The notes: generated from the sequence alone by a model not told the origin. 64,000 bases of DNA from Ampullaceana balthica (GCA_944989445.1 CALYLW010000068.1:749001-813000), one strand, 5' to 3'; shown: positions 10,097-23,495, counted from the stretch's first letter. Numbers and translations: made by a program.

Positions 10097-13000
10097 ACAT
10101 CTAACATCATTAGTTGGTGTATCAATCTCATACCAACCACCACATACAACATCTGCATGTGGTGTATCTACCACATACCAACCACCACATACAACATCTT
10201 TAGGTGGTGTATCTACCACAAACAACATCTTTAGGTGGTGTATCTACCACATACAACATCTTTAGGTGGTGTATCTACCACATACAACATCTTTAGTTGG
10301 TGTATCTACCACATACAACATCTTTAGTTGGTGTATCTACCACATACAACATCTTTAGGTGGTGTATCTACCACAAACAACATCTTTAGGTGGTGTATCT
10401 ACCACATACAACATCTTTAGGTGGTGTATCTACCACATACAACATCTTTAGTTGGTGTATCTACCACATACAACATCTTTAGTTGGTGTATCTACCACAT
10501 ACATCATCTTTAGTTGGTGTATCTACCACATACAACATCTTTAGTTGGTGTATCTACCACATACCAACCACCACATACAACATCTTTAGTTGGTGTATCT
10601 ACCACATACATCATCTTTAGTTGGTGTATCTACCACATACAACATATTTAGGTGGTGTATCTACCACATACAACATCTTTAGTTGGTGTATCTACCACAT
10701 ACAACATCTTTACTTGGTGTATCTACCACATACAACATCTTTAGTTGGTGTATCTACCACATAGAACATCTTTAGGTGGTGTATCTACCACATACAACAT
10801 CTTTAGTTGGTGTATCTACCACATACCAACCATCACATACAACATCTTTAGGTGGTGTATCTACCACATACAACATCTTTAGGTGGTGTATCTACCCCAT
10901 ACAACATCTTTAGGTGGTGTATCTACCACATACAACATATTTAGGTTGTGTATCTACCACATACATCATCTTTAGGTGGTGTATCTACCACATACCAACC
11001 ACCACATACAACATATTTAGGTGGTGTATCTACCACATACCAACCACAACATACATCATCTTTAGGTGGTGTATCTACCACATACAACATCTTTAGGTGG
11101 TGTATCCAGCACATACAACATCTTCAGGTGGTGTATCTACCACATACATCATCTTTAGTTGGTGTATCTACCACATACAACATCTTTAGTTAATGTATCT
11201 ACCACATACCAACCACCACATACAACATCTTTAGTTGGTGTATCTACCACATACATCATCTTTAGTTGGTGTATCTACAACATACAACATATTTATGTGG
11301 TGTATCTACCACATACAACATCTTTAGTTGGTGTATCTACCACATACAACATCTTTACTTGGTGTATCTACCACATAAAACATCTTTAGTTGGTGTATCT
11401 ACCACATACAACATCTTTAGGTGGTGTATCTACCACATACAACATCTTTAGTTGGTGTATCTACCACATACCAACCATCACATACAACATCTTTAGGTGG
11501 TGTATCTAACACATACAACATCTTTAGGTGGTGTATCTACCACATACAACATCTTTAGGTGGTGTATCTACCACATACAACATATTTAGGTTGTGTATCT
11601 ACCACATACATCATCTTTAGGTGGTGTATCTACCACATACCAACCACCACATACAACATATTTAGGTGGTGTATCTACCACATACCAACCACCACATACA
11701 TCATCTTTAGGTGGTGTATCTACCACATACAAAATCTTTAGGTGGTGTATCCAGCACATACATCTTCAGGTGGTGTATCTACCACATACATCATCTTTAG
11801 TTGGTGTATCTACCACATACAACATCTTTAGTTGGTGTATCTACCACATACCAACCCCCACATACAACATCTTTAGTTGGTGTATCTACCACATACATCA
11901 TCTTTAGTTGGTGTATCTACCACATACACCATATTTAGGTGGTGTATCTACCACATACAACATCTTTAGTTGGTGTATCTACCACATACAACATCTTTAC
12001 TTGGTGTATCTACCACATACAACATCTTTAGTTGGTGTATATACCACATACAACATCTTTAGGTGGTGTATCTACCACATACAACATCTTTAGTTGGTGT
12101 ATCTACCACATACCAACCACCACATACAACATCTTTAGGTGATGTATCTACCACATACAACATCTTTAGGTGGTGTATCTACCACATACAACATCTTTAG
12201 GTGGTGTATCTACCACATACAACATCTTTAGGTTGTGTATCTACCACATACATCATCTTTAGGTGGTGTATCTACCACATACCAACCACCACATACAACA
12301 TCTTTAGGTGGTGTATCTACCACATACAACATCTTTAGGTGGTGTATCTACCACATAAAACATCTTTAGGTGGTGTATCTACCACATACAACATCTTTAG
12401 GTGGTGTATCTACCACATACAACATCTTTAGGTGGTGTATCTACCACATACATCATCTTTAGGTGGTGTATCTACCACATACCAACCACCACATACAACA
12501 TATTTAGGTGGTGTATCTACCACATAACAACCACCACATACATCATCTTTAGTTGGTGTATCTACCACATACCAACCACCACATACATCATCTTTAGTTG
12601 GTGTATCTACCACATACAACATCTTTAGGTGGTGTATCTACCACATACAACATCTTTAGGTGGTGTATCTACCACATACCAACCACCACATACAACATAT
12701 TTAGGTGGTGTATCTACCACATAAAACATCTTTAGGTGGTGTATCTACCACATACAACATCTTTAGGGGGTGTATCTACCACATACAAAAACTTTAGGTG
12801 GTGTATCTACCACATACCAACCACCACATACAACATATTTAGGTGGTGTATCTACCACATACCAACCACCACATACATCATCTTTAGTTGGTGTATCTAC
12901 CACATACCAACCACCACATACATCATCTTTAGTTGGTGTATCTACCACATACATCATCTTTAGGTGGTGTATCTACCACATACCAACCACCACATACAAC

Positions 13001-14208
13001 ATATTTAGGTGGTGTATCTACCACATACCAACCACCACATACATCATCTTTAGTTGGTGTATCTACCACATACCAACCACCACATACATCATCTTTAGTT
13101 GGTGTATCTACCACATACAACATCTTTAGGTGGTGTATCTACCACATACAACATCTTTAGGTGGTGTATCTACCACATACCAACCACCACATACATCATC
13201 TTTAGTTGGTGTATCTACCACATAACAACCACCACATACATCATCTTTAGTTGGTGTATCTACCACATACAACATCTTTAGGTGGTGTATCTACCACATA
13301 CAACATCTTTAGGTGGTGTATCTACCACATACATAATCTTTAGGTGGTGTATCTACCACATACCAACCACCACATACAACATATTTAGGTGGTGTATCTA
13401 CCACATACCAACCACCACATACATCATCTTTAGTTGGTGTATCTACCACATACCAACCACCACATACATCATCTTTAGTTGGTGTATCTACCACATACAA
13501 CATCTTTAGGTGGTGTATCTACCACATACAACATCTTTAGGTGGTGTATCTACCACATACAACATCTTTAGGTGGTGTATCTACCACATACCAACCACCA
13601 CATACAACATATTTAGGTGGTGTATCTACCACATACCAACCACCACATACATCATCTTTAGTTGGTGTATCTACCACATACCAACCACCACATACATCAT
13701 CTTTAGTTGGTGTATCTACCACATACAACATCTTTAGGTGGTGTATCTTCCACATACAACATCTTTAGGTGGTGTATCTACCACATACAACATCTTTAGG
13801 TGGTGTATCTACCACATACCAACCACCACATACAACATATTTAAGTGGTGTATCTACCACATACCAACCACCACATACAACATATTTAGGTGGTGTATCT
13901 ACCACATATCAACCACCAAATACAACATCTTTAGTTGGTGTATCTACCACATACAACATCTTTAGGTGGTGTATCTACCACATACAACATCTTTAGGTGG
14001 TGGATCTACCACATATCAACCACCACATACAACATCTTTAGGTGGTGTATCTACCACATACAACATCTTTATGTGGTGTATCTACCACATATCAACCACC
14101 ACATACAACATCTTTAGGTGGTGTATCTACCACATACCAACCACCACATACAACATCTTCAGGTGGTGTATCTACCACATACCAACCACCACATACAACA
14201 TCTTCACC
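10097..14208 (+). repeat. 31-nt minisatellite with 45-nt variants, about 4.1 kb
   Basis: The base unit is CATACAACATCTTTAGGTGG plus TGTATCTACCA. A recurrent 45-nt variant has a 14-nt insert (caaccaccacatac). Blocks of variants recur: the phrase TTAGGTTGTG lies at 10941 and again at 11586, and the surrounding order of variants is largely repeated, giving a higher-order duplication of about 645 bp. Many short frames on both strands span the array because the unit lacks stops; none is credible as a gene. Confidence 0.95.
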
Positions 14209-14495
14209 GTTGGTATTGTAGGCCGGGCTATAATAGTCTAAGTGACTCAGCCCTCCAATGAGAATGTCACATATTTGGCTATTGGCCCCGATGGAGTTTC
14301 ATATAAACCCTATTTCAAAACAACTTCCTAGAGCTGTTAACGCACGCCAAGTGAGGCTCTCTTTCGGTATTAACCTCAATATAATATTTGTCTTATAGCG
14401 AACTGACAATGTTTCTGATTGTTTTTAGATTTTATTTTCATTCCATCCGTCTGCTGAAACATTGGTTTATTCAGGGGACGCCATCAAGAGCAAAA
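14209..14495. other. Non-coding spacer
   Basis: Unique-looking sequence between arrays; no feature recognised. Confidence 0.4.
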
Positions 14496-14629
14496 GTCAC
14501 GTAACTGGGGTGTAAGTAACGTAACTGGGGTGTAAGTCACGTAACTGGGGTGTAAGTCACGTACTTGTGGTGGACGTCACGTAACTGGGGTGTAAGTCAT
14601 GTAACTGGGGTGTAAGTCACGTAACTGGG
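14496..14629 (+). repeat. 20-nt minisatellite, about 6.7 copies
   Basis: The unit is GTCACGTAACTGGGGTGTAA, with a diverged fourth copy (gtacttgtggtggac). Confidence 0.9.
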
Positions 14630-14734
14630 ATTAAATTACGCATTTAGGATCACTTCTCAGACCCGATTATCGATCTATAAAACACCATATCTCGTCATGG
14701 GTGCGGAAAAAAGTGATGACGCGTTGTGGTGGTG

Positions 14735-15339
14735 GTGGGCCAGTGAAGGAGGTGGGCCTATAATGGTGGTGGCCCTATAAAGGTGGTGGGCCTGTGATGG
14801 TGGTGGGCATGTGATGACGGTGGGCCTGTGATGGTGGTGGGCATGTGATGGTGGTGGGCATGTGATGACGGTGGGCCTGTGATGGTGGTGGGTATGTGAT
14901 GACGGTGGGCCTGTGATGGTTGTGGGCCTGTGATGGCGGTGGGCCTGTGATGGTGGTGTGCTAGTGATGACGGTGGGCCTGTGATGGTGGTGGGCCTGTA
15001 ATGGCGGTGGGCCTGTGATGGTTGTGGGCCTGTGATGGTGGTGGGCCTGTGATGGTGGTGGGCTAGTGATGACGGTGGGCCTGTGATGGTGGTGGGCCTG
15101 TGATGGCGGTGGGCCTGTGATGACGGTGGGCCTGTCATGGTGGTGGGCCTGTGATGGCGGTGGGCCTGTGATGACGGTGGGCCTGTCATGGTGGTGGGCC
15201 TGTGATGACGGTGGACCTATGATGACGGTGGGCCTGTGTTGATGGTGGACCTGTGATGATGGTGGACCTGTGATGGTGGTGGGCCTGTGATGGTGGTGGG
15301 CCTGCGATGGTCGTGGGCCTATGATGATGGTGGCCCTGT
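14735..15339 (+). repeat. 17-nt G-rich minisatellite, about 36 copies
   Basis: The unit is CCTGTGATGGTGGTGGG, with variants GATGACGGTGGG and GATGGCGGTGGG. The + strand is strongly G/T-rich with GG and GGG runs in every unit. A minus-strand frame of 143 codons with a 17-residue period (3 x 17 nt) is explained by the repeat. Confidence 0.92.
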
Positions 15340-15737
15340 GGTCTCAATTACTTCCACACCCACACTTTGATCACACCAGAGGCCGGGGGCGTTCACCACT
15401 ATTGACAGGGCAGCACCATAAATAGGGGAGAAAATGAAGAGCCAACTCGTCATATGAAAACATTTGGATCCCAACCAGACGTCAATATTATGCCATCCCC
15501 CAGACAGCAGTGTTTACTTATTGCGTAGTGTTAGTGTGAATTTTGGAGTCTCCAAGCAGGCGCTTAATTACAGTCTTACTCACAAGAGCAACTTCCACGA
15601 AAGTCACAGTGACATTGAAAATTGATGGTGCAAAAATTGTTTATTTAAGATCACTTACTAACAGAATGTTCATGTTTCAGTTCGTTACGTCACGTATCCT
15701 ACGAGTCTAACAATGTTGACGTTAGTTTCTCGGCGTT
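15340..15737. other. Non-coding spacer
   Basis: No gene, TIR or repeat recognised. Confidence 0.4.
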
Positions 15738-18002
15738 GTCAGTGCACCGTCTTGCTACCACACAGTCACATTCCTGGTGGCAAGCACGTTGTCAGTGCAC
15801 CGTCTTGCTACCACACAGTCACATTCCTGGTGGCAAGCACGTTGTCAGTGCACCGTCTTGCTACCACACAGTCACATTCCTGGTGGCAAGCACGTTGTCA
15901 GTGCACCGTCCTGTCAGTGCACCGTCCTGGTACCACACAGTCACATTCCTGGTAGCAAGCACGTTGACAGTGCACCGTCCTGGTACCACACAGTCACATT
16001 CCTGGTGGCAAGCACGTTGTCAGTACACCGTCCTGTCAGTGCACCGTCCTGTCAGTGCACCGTCCTGTCAGTGCACCGTCCTGTCAGTGCACCGTCCTGG
16101 TACCACACAGTCACATTCCTGGTGGCAAGCACGTTGTCAGTGCACCGTCCTGTCAGTGCACCGTCCTGGTACCACACAGTCACATTCCTGGTGGCAAGCA
16201 CGTTGTCAGTGCACCGTCCTGGCACCACACAGTCACATTCCTGGTGGCAAGCACGTTGTCAGTACACTGTCCTGTCAGTGCACCGTCCTGTCAGTGCACC
16301 ATCCTGGTACCACACAGTCACATTCCTGGTGGCAAGCACGTTGTCAGTGCACCGTCCTGTCAGTGCACCGTCTTGCTACCACACAGTCACATTCCTGGTG
16401 GCAAGCACGTTGTCAGTGCACCCTCCTGGTACCACACAGTCACATTCCTGGTGGCAAGCACGTTGTCAGTGCACCGTCCTGCTACCACACAGTCACATTC
16501 CTGGTGGCAAGCACGTTGTCAGTGCACCGTCCTGCTACCACACAGTCACTTTCCTGATGGCAAGCACGTTGTCAGTGCACCGTCTTGCTACCACACAGTC
16601 ACTTTCCTGATGGCAAGCACGTTGTCAGTGCACCGTCTTGCTACCACACAGTCACATTCCTGGTGGCAAGCACGTTGTCAGTGCATCGTCTTGCTACCAC
16701 ACAGTCACATTCCTGGTGGCAAGCACGTTGTCAGTGCACCATCCTGTCAGTGCACCGTCCTGTCAGTGCACCGTCCTGCTACCACATAGTCACATTCCTG
16801 GTGGCAAGCACGTTGTCAGTGCACCGTCTTGCTACCACACAGTCACATTCCTGGTGGCAAGCACGTTGTCAGTGCACCATCCTGTCAGTGCACCGTCCTG
16901 TCAGTGCACCGTCCTGCTACCACATAGTCACATATGGCAAGCACGTTGTCAGTGCACCGTCTTGCTATCACACAGTCACATTCTTTGTGGCAAGCACGTT
17001 GTCAGTGCACCATCCTGTCAGTGCACCGTCCTTTCAGTGCACCGTCCTGTCAGTGCACCGTCCTGATACCACACAGTCACATACCTGGTGGCAAGCACGT
17101 TGTCAGTGCATCGTCCTGGTACCACACAGTCACATTCCTGGTGGCATGCACGTTGTCAGTGTATCGTCCTGCTACCACACAGTCACATTCTTTGTGGCAA
17201 GCACGTTGTCAGTGCACCGTCTTGCTACCACACAGTCACATTCCTGGTGGCAAGCACGTTGTCAGTGCACCGTCATGCTACCACACAGTCACATTCCTGG
17301 CGGCAAGCACGTTGTCAGTGCACCGTCTTGCTACCACACAGTCACATTCCTGGTGGCAAGCATGTTGTCAGTGCACCGTCTTGCTACCACACAGTCACAT
17401 TCCTGGTGGCAAGCACGTTATCAGTGCACCGTCCTGCTACCACACAGTCACATTCCTGGTGGCAAGCACGTTGTCAGTGCACCGTCTTGCTACCACACAG
17501 TCACATTCCTGGTGGCAAGCACGTTGTCAGTGCACCGTCTTGCTATCACACAGTCACATTCCTGGTGGCAAGCACGTTGTCAGTGCACCATCCTGTCAGT
17601 GCACCGTCCTGTCAGTGCACCGTCCTGCTACCACACAGTCACATTCCTGGTGGCAAGCACGTTGTCAGTGCATCGTCCTGGTACCACACAGTCACATTCC
17701 TGGTGGCAAGCACGTTGTCAGTGTATCGTCCTGCTACCACACAGTCACATTATTTGTGGCAAGCACGTTGTCAGTGCACCGTCTTGCTACCACACAGTCA
17801 CATTCCTGGTGGCAAGCACGTTGTCAGTGCACCGTCCTGCTACCACACAGTCACATTACTGGTGGCAAGCACGTTGTCAGTGCACCGTCTTGCTACCACA
17901 CAGTCACATTCCTGGTGGCAAGCACGTTGTCAGTGCACCTTCCTGTCAGTGCACCGTCCTGCTACCACACAGTCACATTCCTGGTGTCAAGCACGTTCTC
18001 AG
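15738..18002 (+). repeat. Composite 53-nt / 16-nt minisatellite, about 2.3 kb
   Basis: The long unit is 53 nt (GTCAGTGCACCGTCTTGCTA through CCACACAGTCACATTCCTGG to TGGCAAGCACGTT). Nested within it, the 16-mer GTCAGTGCACCGTCCT is itself repeated one to five times at many junctions. Neither period is a multiple of three, and the + strand lacks stop codons in all three frames over long stretches (up to 473 codons at 16585-18006). Triple-frame openness points to repeat composition, not protein coding. Confidence 0.95.
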
Positions 18003-18424
18003 ATGAAAACAGAGACATTTTCAGACAAAAGGCAACATGCCACGTCTAGCCAGGAAATGATGTTTCCCCCTACCACTAACAAACATTTTAAAAAGATGTC
18101 TTCTCTATACAAAGCCACGATAGAAGGACATATTTTATTTTAAAGAAAACATTTGTTGCAAGTAAGTTCAACTAAAACTCTGTACTTCTGTAAGATTTGT
18201 CTAAAGACTAATGAAAAACATTGAATTAATTTGACATCAATTTCTACATAACCCTAGTTTCCCACAATACTAACTTTATTCATTCAAATCTATCGGTATC
18301 CTATGTCCATATGTCGAATTTGTGCTCTCTTTAAACGCTGGGATAAGGGAATAAGGGAATAACCGTAACAACAACAAAATAATTCAAGATGGGTGTGGGG
18401 ATGGGTTGGGTATTTTAAAGAGAC
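18003..18424. other. Non-coding spacer
   Basis: AT-rich; no feature recognised apart from a short duplicated ataagggaataa phrase near 18350. Confidence 0.4.
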
Positions 18425-18866
18425 TTTACGGTACAATCTGTGCTAAAGTCTAGTATACTTTACGGTACAATCTGTGCTAAAGTCTAGTATACTTTACGGT
18501 ACAATCTGTGCTAAAGTCTAGTATACTTTACGGTACAATCTGTGCTAAAGTCTAGTATACTTTACGGTACAATCTGTGCTAAAGTCTAGTATACTTTACG
18601 GTACAATCTGTGCTAAAGTCTAGTATACTTTACGGTACAATTTGTGCTAAAGTCTAGTATACTTTACGGTACAATCTGTGCTAAAGTCTAGTATACTTTA
18701 CGGTACAATCTGTGCTAAAGTCTAGTATACTTTACGGTACAATTTGTGCTAAAGTCTAGTATACTTTACGGTACAATTTGTGCTAAAGTCTAGTATACTT
18801 TACGGTACAATTTGTGCTAAAGTCTAGTATACTTTACGGTACAATTTGTGCTAAAGTCTAGTATAC
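18425..18866 (+). repeat. 34-nt minisatellite, 13 copies
   Basis: The unit is TTTACGGTACAATCTGTGCT then AAAGTCTAGTATAC. Length 442 nt equals 13.0 units. A C/T variant (aatctg / aatttg) is clustered, with T versions concentrated at the 3' end, which suggests block duplication. Confidence 0.95.
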
Positions 18867-18979
18867 TGAGTCCCAAAGAACCAAGAGTAAAGTGAAAACT
18901 CTTTGGAAGCTCAACTGAAAATCTCTAATGTTGACAACAGAAACTGGTTCGCAAGCCTTGACCTTTTTTGGACAAAATC

Positions 18980-19545
18980 AAGGGGGAAAAGTTGGGGGGG
19001 GGGTCTGCTTACGAGCGGGTCATCAGCGTATTTCTGCATAGATATTGAATATCGGTGTTGTTATTGAAGATCATAAAGGTCCTTTTCTACATTCTACAAG
19101 ATTCGAATGCTCTACCAGAAGCTATAATAGATTATTAAACATCTGCAATTACCTTATTTTATCATTTTATTTTTTTTTGTGAACGTTTTAATAAAATGTT
19201 TTACAAATTTTGATTTCAACAACGAATTTTAATGTACGAGCTTTCGTCACTGTTTACAAAAGAATTTCTTTTTAATACCGGTAGAATCTAAGTCTTGCCT
19301 AACAAAGAGCACAAAGACAAAGATATGCAGTACAAAGTAAAAGATCATAATGACCGATTTAGCTTCTAGTTTAAAAACAAATTGTGTACCATTTTGTTTA
19401 AGCTGTCCTATTATTTGGGGCGGGGGGGGGGTGTTGGCTTGCGAGCGGGTTATACACTTAATACTTTTCTCTTACATAGGTGGGGCGGGGGGTCGGCTTA
19501 TGCACGAACGGGCTATAGAACGAGTATATACGGTATAAGTGAAAG
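18980..19545. mobile_element. Relics of the G-rich fold-back family
   Basis: GGGGGGGTCTGCTTACGAGC at about 18996, GGTGTTGGCTTGCGAGCGGG at about 19430, and GTCGGCTTATGCACGAACGG at about 19491, followed by a TATATACGGTAT end, are degenerate copies of the 5831 and 7255 motif. Boundaries and class are not resolved. Confidence 0.5.
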
Positions 19546-19734
19546 GTGGAAAGTCGCCCCAAAGTCGCTAATGACACAACTGGTAACATTACAGCTCTCT
19601 GAGACCATCTACAGAACACTAACGAGCGCCCGAGGCTTGCCCTGGTATTTGGACCGCTCCATAACGTTAGTCAAATAAAAAAAAAGGTCTCGTCTGGTCC
19701 TCCTGCCAATGTCCAAGTTACGACTTAAAACAGG

Positions 19735-20038
19735 CATCAAGAAACAATATCACAGCAGTGAGTTAGGCTGATCATCAAGAAACAATATCACAGCAGTGAG
19801 TTAGGCTGATCATCAAGAAACAATATCACAGCAGTGAGTTAGGCGGATCATCAAGAAACAATATCACAGCAGTGAGTTAGACGGATCATCAAGAAACAAT
19901 ATCACAGCAGTGAGTTAGGCGGATCATCAAGAAACAATATCACAGCAGTGAGTTAGGCGGATCATCAAGAAACAATATCACAGCAGTGAGTTAGGCGGAT
20001 CATCAAGAAACAATATCACAGCAGTGAGTTAGGCGGAT
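19735..20038 (+). repeat. 38-nt minisatellite, exactly 8 copies
   Basis: The unit is CATCAAGAAACAATATCACA then GCAGTGAGTTAGGCGGAT; 304 nt = 8 x 38. The first two units end ...GGCTGAT, one ends ...GACGGAT, and the rest are identical. Confidence 0.95.
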
Positions 20039-21321
20039 CGGGTGTTCGTTAGTTTTTTATTTGAACATTTAAAGACTCTAGCGTCAAGTTTCACGATGAA
20101 CGTTTTCGAGTCTAAATGAGACACTTGAGTCGTCAGAGTTTGTTTAAAGGTAACAAGACAATGGCGGTAACTATGTTACTGAAAGTAATTTCATTTGATA
20201 GCACGGAATACAAAATTTTCAGTCATTAAGAAATCCGTCTCAGTATTGAAGCTCTTAAGCTTAATTGTTACTGTGTCTATTATGTAGCAGACATCACATG
20301 GTATCATGACAGTTATTTAGAACATGGCACGGCTGTAAGGCTCGTAATAAATGCTGTGCAACTGTATCACAAATTGGTGTGCGTAGATATTAACTTAACC
20401 TCTGATATTTCAAATTTAACCCACAATTCTAATAAGTAGTTCTATTAATTTACACCTCTATTGCACTCATTCGGTAAAAGAAAACTATTTAGTAATACAG
20501 TTCTACTCAACTGAAATAAATGAAATTTATGCAACTTCTTTCACTTTTTTTATTATTAAACTTGTTTTAAAAAGACTAGTCGTTTAAAGGTTTGAAAATA
20601 TAAAAAAAATTATTAAAATGCATTATCGGCTCATTCTCAAAATACAGTAGCCTACGTTAGGGGATTTGACTCGAATGTTGACAAAAGTTAATTCTGTAAC
20701 TTTTTTTTACTTTTAAATGAATGTTTGTGGCCCACTATTACCAAGCCAATATCGTGGACCGCTGTCAGGTCGTTACAAACACAAAATTAGGTTAATCCAC
20801 CAGTTAATCGCGGTAATAGCCCTTGGATTATTGTACGCTGATTGGCTAACATTGGATCACCAATCAATGAGTTGGTTAATCTGAGAGTAAACATAACTAA
20901 TGATTGGCTCCTACAGTCCATCTGTACTGTTCTTGTTTTCAGGTAGCCTGATTATTTTTTGCATGGCAGCTTGAAAGAAATGAACATTGGTTATGACTAA
21001 TACAAGAAGAGACATTGGAACAATTGATGACGTAATTTTCGGTTCAAATATATATACTTAATGAATTTTATTGTTAAAATATTCTTGGTTGTTATTTAAG
21101 ACTAGTAGTCAGAAATCTTCTAAGTTTTAAGTCCCTTTACAAGATAATGTTTGAATTGAAACTTTGATTACACCTGTGTACTACAGAATGACAAACACAG
21201 TTAACGCCAGGGACATTCAATTATTTTGTTTAATTCAGCGGGCGGGGGGGGGCGAGGGCAGTGTATTGGGTAAAATGGGCTGGTGCGACTGACTGTATCA
21301 AAGAGTCTAAAGACAATTTAT
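20039..21321. other. Non-coding, AT-rich
   Basis: No reading frame or known element recognised. A G run lies at 21240-21252. Confidence 0.45.
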
Positions 21322-21745
21322 CCACGTACCAAACCACGCCCCTCTGTTCAATGTATCCACGCAACTCTGTTCAATATATCCACGTAACAAACCACGCCCT
21401 TCTGTACAATGTAACCACGCCCTTATGTACAATGTATCCACGTACCAAACCACGCCCCTCTGTACAACTACAAGTAGGGCACATTCACGTACTAAACCAC
21501 GCTCCTCTGTACAATGTATCCACGTACCAAACCACGCCCCTCTGTACAAGTGCGGCACATCCACGTACTAAGCCACGCCCCTCTGTACAATGTAACCACG
21601 CCCCTCTGTACAATGTATCCACGTACCAAACGACGGTCCTCTGTACAATGTAACCACGCCCCTCTGTACAATGTAACCACGCCCCTCTGTACAATGTAAC
21701 CACGCCCCTCTGTACAATGTAATCACGCCCCTCTGTACAAGTACG
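21322..21745 (+). repeat. Irregular 35/24-nt minisatellite
   Basis: Units share ACCACGCCCCTCTGTACAAT. A 35-nt form carries the extra CCACGTACCAA phrase and a 24-nt form lacks it; some copies have a 20-30 nt insert (tacaagtagggcacattcac). The 3' part is a run of 24-nt forms. Short frames on both strands are repeat by-products. Confidence 0.88.
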
Positions 21746-22395
21746 GCACGCCTTAACGCGTGGAATGCGGCGGAATGATAATAAATGAGATGTCTAGTAC
21801 AGTGTGTGTGTGTGTGGGGGGGGGGATAAAATATAGCTACGCAATAGGAGCGCCTTAAAAGATGTGACCCGTGGGGTGTGGGGGGCGGCTGAACGTCAAC
21901 CACCATTGATAACATAACAGTCAAGTACAAGAGGATTTACAGAGCGACACTGACATCTGCAGAGATACAACTTTGAGCGGTATTTTCCGTTACCCTGTGA
22001 CTTTCGTGTCGTTTTATTTATATGAAAGATCACCTCTACACCCAGCTAAGAGGTTTTCAACATTTTGGTTGACACGCCACTGAAATAGGAGAAATTTTTC
22101 CATCTGTTAGATTTGAGACAATGCTTCCACGTCGTCAAAAAAAATAATAATAAACGATGCAAAAAAATAACAGCAACAAAAAATTAGAATAATTTTGTTT
22201 CACTATTGCATACACAAAACTAATCTCACAAGACCTCATGAGAAGTCTCCCAGCTATGGCATATTGTGTATGAATAAATATTAAGGGGTACGGTCAAATC
22301 GTCAAAACAACGATCTAATTATTGGATCTCTTCTTCTATTTCTTAAGGACACAAGATCAGTGTTCACATCACGTTGGCTACAGTGTAGATTGAGG
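21746..22395. other. Non-coding, with GT and G microsatellites
   Basis: (GT)n followed by a G run lies at 21803-21826, and a second G-rich patch at 21871-21888. No gene is seen. Confidence 0.45.
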
Positions 22396-22590
22396 GTTTG
22401 TTAACACATCTGTAGAGACGGTGTTGTGCAGGGCTGCTCATAGTGTTTGCTAACACATCCGTAGAGATGATGCTGTGTAGGGCTGCTCATAGGCTTTGCT
22501 AACACATCTGTAGAGACGGTGCTGTGTAGGGCTGCTCATAGGGTTTGCTAACACATCTGTAGAGATGATGCTGTGCAGAGCTGCTCATAG
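22396..22590 (+). repeat. 49-nt repeat, 4 copies
   Basis: The unit contains GTTTGCTAACACATCTGTAG, then AGACGGTGCTGTGTAGGG and CTGCTCATAGG. Copies alternate between gagacggtg and gagatgatg, suggesting a dimeric (98-nt) duplication. Confidence 0.9.
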
Positions 22591-23038
22591 GGGTATCAGT
22601 GGATGGAAGCTGTAGAAAATGACCCCATTACATTGTCGCAAGTGCGTCTGTTGACACCTTAAATGAGCTTTTTGGGAGGTTCTTCCAGCGACTGAAAGTT
22701 GTCCGTGGCTGGAACAAGCACGAGGCTATTGTATTGTGTACTTGGTCATCCTCAACTATATGCCACGCCTAAATCGTGTTTGATGTTTCTTAACTCCATT
22801 ACAGCAACAGTTAGCTGAGGGAGACTGATTTTAAAAAGTCATCGACTTTGGAGTTGATAAATTATTCAGAGTTTAATTTAGGTGTAACTTTAATTCCTTT
22901 AATCTTGAATCACGGTATTGTCATCCAATCCATGTATAGTTTGTTAAATCATGACAAAAATATATCTGACAGTGGATATGATAGGCAATAATAGGCATAC
23001 GTCTATTCTGTTCTTTCTCTTTTAAGAAATCCTTTTTT
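22591..23038 (+). other. Non-coding, with a short coding-like fragment of unknown origin
   Basis: 22653-22745 reads without stops as VDTLNELFGRFFQRLKVVRG followed by WNKHEAIVLCTWSS. It has the feel of an old transposon protein remnant, but I do not recognise the family, and stops follow at once. The rest is AT-rich. Confidence 0.25.
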
Positions 23039-23495
23039 TAAATCCTTCGTATTAACACGTGGCGTCTGCCTGAAGTCTTCCTTGCTTGCTTGAATGCCGA
23101 AAAACGTTTGGATCGATTTGTAACCCACTTCTTCGTAAGCTAGCGAGCTGAAATTTTGAAGGCAGACTCGTGCCGATGATAAAAATGATATATCAAAATT
23201 TCAGATCGATCGAATGTACTGTAATTAAATGAATGAGTGTTTAGTTTATCTCTATTTATCTCTATGTAGCATACTAATTTTTGTGCTAGAGTGTCGTGGT
23301 GCGTATTATATTGAAAAAAAACTTTCGTGTCGCGGTGTAAGGTGCGTATTATATTGACGATACTTTTTAAAAACATATTCCCGATCAGTGCGCATTATAT
23401 TAAACATGTTTTACGAGACATAACAAATGGATTGTCTTCGCTGCGTATATAATGAACATTCTTTTAGTAATGTTGCGTATTTAAAGGATTTATAG
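23039..23495 (-). repeat. TIR-bounded satellite unit, reverse orientation
   Basis: This is the reverse complement of the units at 41344-42280. The shared parts are AAATCCTT and TTTAAAGGATTTATAG at the ends, TCAAAATTTCAGATCGATCG at about 23192, a GCTAGCGAGCTGAAATTT stretch, and internal copies of GGTGCGTATTATATTGA. It appears complete, at 457 bp. Confidence 0.75.

Noticed and set aside
10097..14208. Telomere-like repeat because of TTTAGG
   Set aside because: TTTAGG occurs once per 31-nt unit and is not in tandem; no chromosome-end context.
15736..18143. Serine/histidine-rich proteins of 240-470 residues
   Set aside because: All three + frames are open at once over a 53/16-nt array whose periods are not multiples of three.
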